DNA of 10,831 bases from positions 1-10,831 of the forward strand of contig JASLXP010001043.1 of NCBI GenBank assembly GCA_030740295.1, given 5' to 3'. The translations under genes and the position numbers were made by a program. Below the pieces are notes generated by a model. That model was not told the origin of the DNA. It was given only the letters and a program-made list of their open reading frames with translations, and ran no database searches. Every line of letters starts with the position of its first letter. The first letter of the stretch is position 1. Origin of the DNA: Planctomycetota bacterium. Its GTDB lineage: Bacteria > Planctomycetota > PUPC01 > JACPCR01. Of this stretch, positions 1-6,761 are shown in pieces.

Positions 1-120
1 GTTGCTTTGGGAGGATTCGTCTTCTTGCTGCTGGTCTCCATGATGAGCTTCTTCAGCATGGTGGATTTTGAGACGGGTCCGATCACCTCTTTTCAGACAA
101 GCTTTGCATTGACTAACTAA
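1..120 (+). CDS. C-terminal end of a membrane protein (5' partial)
   Basis: The reading frame is open from base 1 and stops at TAA 118-120, giving 39 visible residues. It starts with a hydrophobic stretch (about residues 3-20, ALGGFVFLLLVSMM and on) that looks like one transmembrane helix, followed by a short polar tail ending in TSFALTN. The gene begins outside the window. The family cannot be recognised from this fragment. It lies 10 bases upstream of the next + strand gene, so the two are probably co-transcribed and the second may belong to the same membrane complex. The call rests on the open frame, the hydrophobic composition and the tight spacing only. Confidence 0.55.
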   Translation, partial: VALGGFVFLLLVSMMSFFSMVDFETGPITSFQTSFALTN

Positions 121-130
121 GGGTGCCAGG

Positions 131-373
131 TTGCGGTTGTCCGTCTGGTTCCTGGTGACATTAGTGTTCGCTTTCCCGCTCATTCCTATCGGCATGTATG
201 ATCTTCGGGCCCTCGCTGTCTGCGTGTTGATCTACACGTTTACAGTTTGGCCATTCCTTATGTTGTGCACTGTTCACATCTACAAGCGCCTCCTCCACGA
301 AGCCGAGCCAACCGAGCTGCCGGAGGAGGTCATGCTCCGGCTTGGGAAGCCGGCGCGAATGAAAGGAGCTTGA
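131..373 (+). CDS. Small two-helix membrane protein, unknown function
   Basis: This is an 80-residue protein starting at TTG 131. The frame is closed by a TGA at 110-112 and no ATG or GTG lies between, so TTG is the earliest start. AAGGG at 119-123 sits 7 bases upstream as a plausible ribosome binding site. Two hydrophobic segments (about residues 4-22 and 27-50) form a helical hairpin, followed by a charged cytoplasmic-looking tail (HIYKRLLHEAEPTELPEEV). No family is recognised. It follows the partial membrane protein by 10 bases and ends 24 bases before the converging stop of the oxidoreductase gene, with no clear terminator between them. A hydrophobic profile over the whole ORF in a tight gene pair argues that it is real. 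Confidence 0.6.
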   Translation: MRLSVWFLVTLVFAFPLIPIGMYDLRALAVCVLIYTFTVWPFLMLCTVHIYKRLLHEAEPTELPEEVMLRLGKPARMKGA

Positions 374-397
374 GGCGAAGAAGGCGGCCCCAGGATT

Positions 398-1774
398 TCA
401 CACTTTGTTCGGCTCCGGATGAACCCAGGGCTTGCGGTAGGGCCGCGCCAGCATCTTGTTGGCCTCATCATCGCCTACGACTCTTTCCTTCTTCGAATCC
501 CATTCGAAGGTGCGGCCGAGTTTCATGGCAACGTTGGCCATGATGCAGCTCGAGGAGGAGATGTGTCCTTCCTGGATGTCCGCCACCGGTTTGCTGCGCT
601 TGTCGAGCGCGGCAAGGAAGTCCACCACGTGATGGCGCATGGCGGGGACGACGTTCGGGATGATGCCGGGCTCTTTCTTGTCGTCCGGGTATTTGTCCAT
701 CTCGATCACCGCGTCGCCGTGCTCGGGAGTGCCTCTGCCACGAGGAATAAAATCATAGCTCGACACGCTCACTTTGAGCGTGCCTTTGTCACCGTAGAAG
801 GTGGCGCCCCAGGGGTATTTGGGATCGGCGGAATTGCCCCAGGTGCGGTGCTGCCAGGTGATGCGAAGGTCATCGTGATCGAATGTTGCGGTCTGGGTAT
901 CGGGGCAGGTGGCGGGGCTTTCTTTGTCGATCAGTATCCCGCCGGTGGAAGCGATGCGGCTGGGCCAGCCAAGCTCGAGCATCCAGCGAACCATGTCGTA
1001 CATGTGGACGCACATGTCGCCGAGGATGCCGTTGCAGTATTCCATGTAGGAACGCCAGCTTCTGGGATGAATGCGCTTGTTGTAAGGGATCATCGGGGCC
1101 GGGCCGCACCATGCGTTCCAGTCGAGATTTTCAGGCGGCTCGATGGTCTTCTGAGCGCCCCGGACGCGCATACCGAAATAGCAGTAAGTTTCGACCAGCC
1201 CGATTTTTCCGAGCTTGCCTTCTTTGATGATGCGGTCGCGGGCCTCGATGATGTGAGGAGTGCTGCGCCTTTGTAGATTCACCTGCACAACCTTCTCGTA
1301 TTTTCTGGCTGCCGCGAGGATGGCCTGGCTCTCCACCACGTCGACACCGGTCGGTTTTTCGAGGTAAAGATCCGCACCGGATTTCAGGGCTGCGATGGCC
1401 GGCAGAGCGTGCCAGTGATCGGGGGTGGCAATGATGACAACATCGAGATCCTTTTCTTTGAGCATCTCTTTGTAGTCGGCATAGGAGCGCGGTGTTTTCT
1501 TGTTTGCCTGCCGCGCCGCAGTAAGTGCGGCAGCAGACGAGAGCATCTTGGAATCCACATCGCAAAGAGAGACGATCTCGCATGAAGGGTCCATCTGGAT
1601 GAACCGGATCATGTTGCCCTTGCCGAACCAGCCGCTGCCGATGACCCCGATGCGCCGTGATTTCTGTTCACCAAATACTGGCGGATTGTGAACGAGGGCT
1701 GATGCAGCAAGGCCGGCAGCTCCAGCCTGGATGAAGTCGCGTCGTTTCAGGATGTTTTCGTCGTTCGAGGTCAT
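398..1774 (-). CDS. Tat-exported Gfo/Idh/MocA-family oxidoreductase
   Basis: This is a predicted NAD(P)-dependent oxidoreductase of 458 residues, acting on a sugar, polyol or similar substrate in the periplasm. The N terminus has a twin-arginine signal: KRRDFIQ at residues 10-16, then an Ala-rich hydrophobic stretch (AGAAGLAASALV). Next come a Rossmann glycine motif GVIGSG (43-48), Asp at the end of the second strand (CDVDSK, favouring NAD), TPDHWH (117-122) and the family's EKP motif (139-141). The C-terminal substrate domain has GDMCVHMYD (252-260), where the family's catalytic His is expected (His257). Family: clear. Substrate: not predictable. The ATG at 1774 is chosen because AAAGGA lies 6 bases upstream and the Tat motif follows directly. 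The frame stays open to 1891, but that extension runs through a low-complexity repeat. The preceding gene ends 135 bases upstream. Confidence 0.92.
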   Translation of the reverse strand: MTSNDENILKRRDFIQAGAAGLAASALVHNPPVFGEQKSRRIGVIGSGWFGKGNMIRFIQMDPSCEIVSLCDVDSKMLSSAAALTAARQANKKTPRSYADYKEMLKEKDLDVVIIATPDHWHALPAIAALKSGADLYLEKPTGVDVVESQAILAAARKYEKVVQVNLQRRSTPHIIEARDRIIKEGKLGKIGLVETYCYFGMRVRGAQKTIEPPENLDWNAWCGPAPMIPYNKRIHPRSWRSYMEYCNGILGDMCVHMYDMVRWMLELGWPSRIASTGGILIDKESPATCPDTQTATFDHDDLRITWQHRTWGNSADPKYPWGATFYGDKGTLKVSVSSYDFIPRGRGTPEHGDAVIEMDKYPDDKKEPGIIPNVVPAMRHHVVDFLAALDKRSKPVADIQEGHISSSSCIMANVAMKLGRTFEWDSKKERVVGDDEANKMLARPYRKPWVHPEPNKV

Positions 1775-1780
1775 GAGAGA

Positions 1781-1786
1781 TCCTTT
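1781..1786 (-). promoter_or_regulatory. Ribosome binding site fixing the oxidoreductase start
   Basis: On the - strand AAAGGA is followed by a 6-base spacer and ATG (1774-1772). This decides the start against the upstream ATG at 1891, which would add 39 residues with no signal-peptide character. Confidence 0.7.
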
Positions 1787-1792
1787 GGCGTA

Positions 1793-1852
1793 TCTGGAAT
1801 GTTGGAATACCGGAAGACCGGAATGTTGATCACTGGAATGCCAATGATTCCA
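1793..1852 (-). repeat. Degenerate 8-base tandem repeat (ATTCCRRY type)
   Basis: On the + strand GGAA cores start at 1796, 1804, 1812, 1820 and 1835. The first four are exactly 8 bases apart and the last is 15 bases on (two units less one base). Read on the - strand the units are ATTCCAGT, GATCAAC (degenerate, 7 bases), ATTCCGGT, CTTCCGGT, ATTCCAAC and ATTCCAGA. At the upstream end TGGAAT (1834-1839) and ATTCCA (1847-1852) form an inverted repeat with a 7-base loop. It occupies the gap between the propeller gene and the oxidoreductase gene, directly before the oxidoreductase ribosome binding site. Function unknown: it could be a replication-slippage repeat, a protein-binding array, or a mobile intergenic repeat found elsewhere in the genome. 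Confidence 0.65.
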
Positions 1853-1909
1853 TTTCTCTGAGAAGTCGTTTCTCCAGCACTTCGCTCCCATTCTTCATGC
1901 TCACTGCGG

Positions 1910-4900
1910 TCACTTCAATTCAGTATTCTCACTTTCGAGTTTTGAGCTATCGGGAATGGGCTCTACCGGCCGGAAAGCCATGGAGGTCTGGATGGCAAAA
2001 TCGCAGGTGCAGCCGGAGCTTGCTTCCGGGGCCAGGAGAAGGCCGCCTGCGGGGATAAGGTTTATCCAGCATCCGGGGCGGGTGGAGGTGGTGATTTTGG
2101 AATAGGTGTTCTCTTTCAGGTCGAACATTGTGGGGTTCCTGTGCCTGAAAAAGAGGGAGGTCGACGAGGCGGAGATTTGGCCGCAGCCGGATCGCTGATT
2201 TGTCGTCCATCCCCACTCGCGGCGTTTACCTGTGTGGAGGTCATAGACGGCAGGCTCGCAGCAGAGAAAGTCTCTCGCGATGACCGGTCGATGATCCTGT
2301 TCGCCGTGGGAGCCGCCGGCCTTTGTGCGGTTGTCCTGGGTTGCTTTCCAAACGAGCGCGCCGGTGTCCGCGTCAAAGACCAGAATGTCGTAGTGAACCG
2401 TAGGCTTGGCCTTCGGGCTCGATTTTTCGTTGCGTGAGCCGACGACTACGAGTTTGCCCTGCGAAAAGGCAACGTAAAAGTTATGGCGGGTATCACGGAG
2501 CGGAAGCTCCCGCTTCCATTTCATGCCGCCGGAACGCGCATTCAAAGCCACCAGGCTCAGGCCGTCTGATACCAGGGCAGAAAGAGTGATTCGGGGCGGG
2601 AGCTTTCCTCCTTTTACTTCTTGATTGCGCAGGAGCGTGCGCGGATTTCTGCTCTCGATAAAAAACATGTTGCCATCGCCGATAGTCACTGTTGGGTTGC
2701 TGACGGCGCCATCGGGCGGGATGTAGGTCCACCGATGCCGGCCGGAATCGCGAACCAGGGCGAAGAGGAACTCGCTGCACACAGGCGGGCGATTGTCGTA
2801 GTAGGCATCACCAATGGCCTCTTTGCTGTGGTCTCTTCTGACTGCGCCGAAACGTGTGGCGCTGCCGAAGAGCGTATCGCCTTCACTGGCCAGGTAACCC
2901 CACTTGTAGCGTTTACCGTCAGAGGTTGGGATGGAAAGGGTGGAAGACCATTCGCCGGAATCTGCTTCGAGGGAGAGGCAGTTGTCTTCGACTGCGATGA
3001 AAAGCTTGTCTCCCGCGGCGACCATGTTGCTGGAATCGCGGAAGGCCGCGACCCGGCGCGAATTCGGAATCTCTTCATTCCAGAGCACGGTCCCGTTGTA
3101 AGCATCGACCGCAAAGAAACGATCGTTTCCGGGGATGAAGAGCCGGCCGTTATTCCACAAGGGCGCAACCGTACGGTGATGCCGGTCGAGCATCTGCCTC
3201 GGGCCGGGTGGGCCGAACCACTGGACCGTCAGTTTGCCGCGGACGAGAGTGTCATCACTACAGATTGTGTTGGCGGGGTTGGCGTACATGTGTGTCCAGG
3301 AACCTTCACCTTCGAGCGGTCCCCGTCTATGCACATCTCTGAAGGAATCAAGGATGGCGATGCCGCCGTGGGGCCGGAGCACGCGGAGCGCTTCTGCCCG
3401 CGAGCCGGGGAATTTTTCGCCGTGCATTAAGGCGTCGCTGACGACCAGATTAAACATGTAATCGGTGTAGGGTAGCTTGCCCTTCTCCGGCAAATGATGA
3501 ACAGTGACGCGGGCCCCGTAGAGTCCGGCATCATTCAGACGGGTTCTGCTGCGCGCGACCGCTTCGGCATCGCCTTCAACGCACACGATTCGCATCTTGG
3601 TTCGCCAGGCCAGCTCATACGCGAGCTCGCCGCCACGGCTGCCTACGATCAGACAGAAACCTCTTTTCCACGGTGAGAGAGCAAGGATACGTTTCGCCCC
3701 GTTTTCGTAATCTTTTCGGATTTGCGGATTACGGTATGGAAAGCCGGGTGCAGGTTCGGAGCATTCGACTATTGAATGTTTTACTTCCCGGGTTGGATCG
3801 TGGCTTTGAAAACAATAGATCAGTCCCCGATCCGTGCTGACGAAGAGCCGCTGGTTTGAGATGGCCATGGAGTAGGCGCGACCTTTGACTTCGGCGGCCC
3901 ATTCCTCTTTGCCCTCTTTTGCATTGAATGCGGCGACCTTTCCATCGCCGCCTCCGAAACGGAGACCTTCGCAGCCGATGAAGGCAAAGGGATATCCCTC
4001 CAGGCTCGAGGTCTCTTTGCCCTTGGTTTTTCCACGGCGCTTCAGATGCGAGACGAATGACATTGACCTGGTACGCCCGGTCGGCGAGTAGATGCGCCCG
4101 CCTCGCCTTTCGAGATAGCCTTGCGTCGAACTGTTGAGTTTTCCCTTTGCCACGATCTCGCCAGTAGCGATATCGATCTCTGCCTGGTAAGTGCCCTGCG
4201 ATGGGAACAGGCCCGCGCAGACATGAGCCCGGTTAGCCTGGACGATGACGCTCGTCCGGATTGGGAACATGCTGATCGTTCTCGAGTTTCCCGGCAGCCG
4301 CTGGTCGGGCAATCCCAGTCGGGTTCTCCATCGCAGCGTACCATCGGCTCGATCCAGGCAATAGACGCAGCCGTCATCAGAACCGAACAGAACTTTATCA
4401 CCGGCTATGGTGGGCGCCAGCCGAACCGGGCCTTCGGCGTAGAAAGTCCATCGCGGCTTTCCAGTGGATGCATCGAGGCAGTGGACTTTATCGTCCGCGG
4501 ACGAGCCGAAGATCAGGTCATCGTCGACCGTCACGATGTGAAAGGCTCTGTCGTATATGACACGCGGCTTGAGGTCCGTTTTCTTGTGCCAGAAGTCCTG
4601 TTTCGCCGGTGGCGGCCAGGCGGGCCTCGGTGCATGGCGTGCCCGGTAGATCCATCTGAGCTGAAGGGGGAGCTTGAGCGTCTCTTGAGAGATTCCAGTT
4701 CGTGAGTTGTCACGCATGTAGGTGGGCCAGCCGGTGACATTTTCCGGCACGGGCTCAATGCCGGGAAAGAGATCTTTGCGAGCGTCAAATCGCTGCAGGA
4801 TCTCACGGTCGCTCAAGACCCTTTTGAATACGCTGATCTGCTCAATCTGGCCGGTCAACGGATGAAGCTCGTTGTCATCGTGATAGGCGCCTATTGAGTA

Positions 4901-5500
4901 GCGTTTCTTCTCGGCATATTTGATGGGGCCGACCTGAGCGTTGGACTGTCCCCGCAAGACGCCATCCACATAGACGCGCATGAGTTTGCCGTCGTACGTC
5001 CCGGCCACGTGATACCAAGAGCCCGGCACATAATCCGTTCCACTCTGGAGGTAGGTCAGCCGCTGCTTCTTCTCCGAAGACAGCGCGAAATAAAAACTCG
5101 ATTTTCGGTAGCCAAGCTGCCAGCCGCGCTCGAAGCTGCCGTTATCCTGGATGCATCCGATGATGCCGCCCCATTCGATCTCTTTGTCAATCTTTACCCA
5201 CGCTTCGACCGTGATGTCCCGGGCCGGAAGGTGGTCCTTCAGGGTGCCTTCATTCTCGAGATCCGAACCGAGGGAGAGGTGATGTTTGCCGGCACCATCG
5301 AACATCAGTGCCTGAGGTCGGTCGGCGCTGAACTGGCTGAGACCGTGGCTGGAAGCGGAAAGGCCACCGGCCGCGGGAGCGAATACTCCATCCTTGTGGT
5401 GATCAACGATCAGCCGCCATTGGCCAACGAGATCTGTGGGCTGCTCCGCGACGCCAATGGAAAGCAGGGAGAATGACAGGAGATGGAGCATCGCTCTCAC
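1910..5500 (-). CDS. Secreted LamG – PQQ-like propeller – methyltransferase – propeller protein
   Basis: This 1196-residue exported multidomain protein has no assigned reaction. Residues 1-18 look like a Sec signal peptide (cut after IGVA). A LamG/concanavalin-like domain spans about 60-240 (ITVEAWVKID, SWYHVAGTYDG, MRVYVDG, IGAYHDD), suggesting carbohydrate binding. A BamB/PQQ-like beta-propeller part covers 258-565, with repeats such as KVHCLDASTGKPRWTF. Residues 600-720 resemble a class I SAM-methyltransferase fold: LIVGSRGGELAYELA, VCVEGDAEAV, LPYTDYMFNLVVSD, EALRVLRPHGG. A second propeller part covers 733-1180 (AVDAYNGTVLW, VFDADTGALVWK), ending in a Cys-rich stretch GCWINLIPAGG ... SSGCTC. 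No CxxCH haem motif is seen, and PQQ binding is not implied by the repeats. GTG 5500 overlaps the upstream stop as GTGA; ATG 5491 (residue 4) is an alternative. Similar fusions are known to me from planctomycete-type genomes. Confidence 0.85.
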   Translation of the reverse strand: MRAMLHLLSFSLLSIGVAEQPTDLVGQWRLIVDHHKDGVFAPAAGGLSASSHGLSQFSADRPQALMFDGAGKHHLSLGSDLENEGTLKDHLPARDITVEAWVKIDKEIEWGGIIGCIQDNGSFERGWQLGYRKSSFYFALSSEKKQRLTYLQSGTDYVPGSWYHVAGTYDGKLMRVYVDGVLRGQSNAQVGPIKYAEKKRYSIGAYHDDNELHPLTGQIEQISVFKRVLSDREILQRFDARKDLFPGIEPVPENVTGWPTYMRDNSRTGISQETLKLPLQLRWIYRARHAPRPAWPPPAKQDFWHKKTDLKPRVIYDRAFHIVTVDDDLIFGSSADDKVHCLDASTGKPRWTFYAEGPVRLAPTIAGDKVLFGSDDGCVYCLDRADGTLRWRTRLGLPDQRLPGNSRTISMFPIRTSVIVQANRAHVCAGLFPSQGTYQAEIDIATGEIVAKGKLNSSTQGYLERRGGRIYSPTGRTRSMSFVSHLKRRGKTKGKETSSLEGYPFAFIGCEGLRFGGGDGKVAAFNAKEGKEEWAAEVKGRAYSMAISNQRLFVSTDRGLIYCFQSHDPTREVKHSIVECSEPAPGFPYRNPQIRKDYENGAKRILALSPWKRGFCLIVGSRGGELAYELAWRTKMRIVCVEGDAEAVARSRTRLNDAGLYGARVTVHHLPEKGKLPYTDYMFNLVVSDALMHGEKFPGSRAEALRVLRPHGGIAILDSFRDVHRRGPLEGEGSWTHMYANPANTICSDDTLVRGKLTVQWFGPPGPRQMLDRHHRTVAPLWNNGRLFIPGNDRFFAVDAYNGTVLWNEEIPNSRRVAAFRDSSNMVAAGDKLFIAVEDNCLSLEADSGEWSSTLSIPTSDGKRYKWGYLASEGDTLFGSATRFGAVRRDHSKEAIGDAYYDNRPPVCSEFLFALVRDSGRHRWTYIPPDGAVSNPTVTIGDGNMFFIESRNPRTLLRNQEVKGGKLPPRITLSALVSDGLSLVALNARSGGMKWKRELPLRDTRHNFYVAFSQGKLVVVGSRNEKSSPKAKPTVHYDILVFDADTGALVWKATQDNRTKAGGSHGEQDHRPVIARDFLCCEPAVYDLHTGKRREWGWTTNQRSGCGQISASSTSLFFRHRNPTMFDLKENTYSKITTSTRPGCWINLIPAGGLLLAPEASSGCTCDFAIQTSMAFRPVEPIPDSSKLESENTELK

Positions 5501-6639
5501 GCTGTCTGTTTGCGCCTGATGGCGCTTTTCGGCGCGACAACGACCCTGGTTTTCTTACCGTCGGCTTTTGCTTTCTTCAGGGCACCTTGAATGCGCGAGA
5601 CGATATCTTTGGCCGTCTCTTTCGTCTTCCTTGATTGGGCGAGGCAGACTCGCACCAGGCCACCATTCACAGTGATCGGTTGTTTCCCGCGGCCGGGGGA
5701 GACGCGGACCTGGTCGAGCGAAGCAAGGAATCGATGGGCTACCACTCTGGCGCCGGCGGGGCCGGTGTCCGGCAACATCACGGCAAACTGCGAGGCGCTG
5801 TATCGTGCAGCGAGGTCCACTTCTCTGATCGACTTTCTGGCCAGGGCGCCGAGCTGCCCCAGCAATCGGTTATAGATCTCCGACTTGTGTTTTCGCTTGA
5901 TACGATTGAGGGATGAGAAATCCACAAAGAGGCAGGTGAGGTCGTTCCCGTAACGGGCGGATCGTTTGATCTCCTGTGCGAGCTCGTCGATGAAAAGCTG
6001 TTTGCCCGGGAGGCCGGTGGCGAGGTCTTCGGCGTGCTGCTTATCCATCCGAACTTCCGAATACATCTGCAGATGAAGCCGGGAATTCTCAATGGCTGCG
6101 GAGAGCTGGTTGGAAAGCAATGAGAAAAGACGAATCTCGGCAAGCGAAGGCACCCGGCGGCCGTCGCCGATGAGGAAACAGATACCCAGAAAGCCGCTGG
6201 GCACGAACATGTCACAGGTGAGGATAATGTCCGCGCCGTCAGTCTGCGGGCGATCCAGATTTACGTCTTGTACGTTCTCCGCGTGCTCCCCGACCATCTC
6301 TGCGAAATCGCTGTAACTGATCATCGCCATGCTTGAGATGTTGAACATCTCGTTCTCGGTAATTTTCTTTTCAAGGAAGACCTCGAACTGTGGGATCGGG
6401 TCAGCCGACAGAAGGACACCCCAGCCGTAGGCGTTGAACGCCCTGGCGATGGTCGGCGTGAGTTTCTTCATGACGTCCTTTTTCGCGCCGTGTTCGCTGA
6501 TGACTTCGCTGGCTTTCAGCGCGGCCCTGTAATCGGGCTCGAGCGAAATCGGCAACTGCTGAGTCTTAGGTGTGCTTGAAGGTTTTCTGCTGGTTTTCTT
6601 TGACCTGGCAGATTTCGATTTCCGCGCCTTCTTGCTCAT
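5497..6639 (-). CDS. GAF-GGDEF protein, degenerate A-site with intact I-site
   Basis: This 380-residue soluble protein has a Lys/Arg/Ser-rich start (residues 1-25), a GAF-like sensory domain (about 35-195), a short helical linker and a GGDEF-type domain (about 204-370, from DLATGLPGKQLFIDEL). The A-site, normally GG(D/E)EF, reads SASQF (281-285). Asp240 (LFVDFSSLN) matches the first metal Asp, but the nucleotide-binding Asn and Asp that follow in active cyclases are Lys and Asn here. The inhibitory I-site RxxD is present as REVD (272-275), exactly 5 residues before the A-site. By family knowledge this pattern suggests no diguanylate cyclase activity but possible c-di-GMP binding, as in the receptor PelD (GAF plus degenerate GGDEF). 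Start ATG 6639 has AGGAG 5 bases upstream. Its TGA overlaps the start of the LamG-PQQ gene, so translation is probably coupled. Confidence 0.88.
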   Translation of the reverse strand: MSKKARKSKSARSKKTSRKPSSTPKTQQLPISLEPDYRAALKASEVISEHGAKKDVMKKLTPTIARAFNAYGWGVLLSADPIPQFEVFLEKKITENEMFNISSMAMISYSDFAEMVGEHAENVQDVNLDRPQTDGADIILTCDMFVPSGFLGICFLIGDGRRVPSLAEIRLFSLLSNQLSAAIENSRLHLQMYSEVRMDKQHAEDLATGLPGKQLFIDELAQEIKRSARYGNDLTCLFVDFSSLNRIKRKHKSEIYNRLLGQLGALARKSIREVDLAARYSASQFAVMLPDTGPAGARVVAHRFLASLDQVRVSPGRGKQPITVNGGLVRVCLAQSRKTKETAKDIVSRIQGALKKAKADGKKTRVVVAPKSAIRRKQTA

Positions 6640-6644
6640 GGATG

Positions 6645-6649
6645 CTCCT
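6645..6649 (-). promoter_or_regulatory. Ribosome binding site of the GAF-GGDEF gene
   Basis: On the - strand AGGAG is followed by 5 bases (CATCC) and ATG 6639. It is the strongest Shine-Dalgarno in the cluster and fixes this start. Confidence 0.7.
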
Positions 6650-6727
6650 GAGGTTGTGCAGATAAAAGCCCCCGCCCCACCGGCTCAACCTTGCTTCTTG
6701 ATGTGTGCGACCCTTGAAAGGCGGAGG

Positions 6728-6756
6728 ATTATAGCACCACGTCCGGTGACAGACAG
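6728..6756 (-). promoter_or_regulatory. Candidate extended -10 promoter for the GAF-GGDEF gene
   Basis: The 122-base gap between the ROK kinase and the GAF-GGDEF gene holds TGCTATAAT on the - strand (6736-6728), a perfect -10 box with the extended TGn element. The hexamer 17 bases upstream is CTGTCT, which matches the -35 consensus at 3 of 6 positions, as is common with extended -10 promoters. Transcription would start about 80 bases before ATG 6639. It could drive the GAF-GGDEF gene, the overlapping propeller gene and perhaps the oxidoreductase as a separate unit. No rho-independent terminator is seen between it and the kinase stop, so read-through from upstream is also possible. Confidence 0.42.
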
Positions 6757-6761
6757 CGCAT

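Noticed and set aside
374..397. Shared bidirectional terminator between the converging genes
   Set aside because: The 24 bases contain no convincing stem and no T-run on either strand.
419..1276. Open frame of 285 codons on the + strand opposite the oxidoreductase
   Set aside because: Antisense shadow of a GC-rich gene with clear family motifs on the - strand; its own translation resembles nothing.
1860..1874. Small hairpin GAGAA/TTCTC as a terminator of the propeller gene
   Set aside because: The stem has only 5 pairs, no T-run follows on the - strand, and such repeats are expected by chance.
1775..1891. Upstream extension of the oxidoreductase to an ATG at 1891 (39 more residues)
   Set aside because: The extension translates the GGAAT repeat, places the Tat motif far from the N terminus, and lacks the good ribosome binding site present at 1774.
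2621..3430. Open frame of 269 codons on the + strand opposite the propeller gene
   Set aside because: Antisense shadow; the - strand frame carries the propeller and methyltransferase motifs throughout.
1910..5500. Calling the large protein a PQQ-dependent dehydrogenase
   Set aside because: The propeller repeats are of the generic BamB/PQQ-like type; there is no CxxCH haem motif and no recognisable PQQ active site.
5497..6639. Calling the GGDEF protein an active diguanylate cyclase
   Set aside because: The A-site is SASQF and other nucleotide-binding residues are missing.
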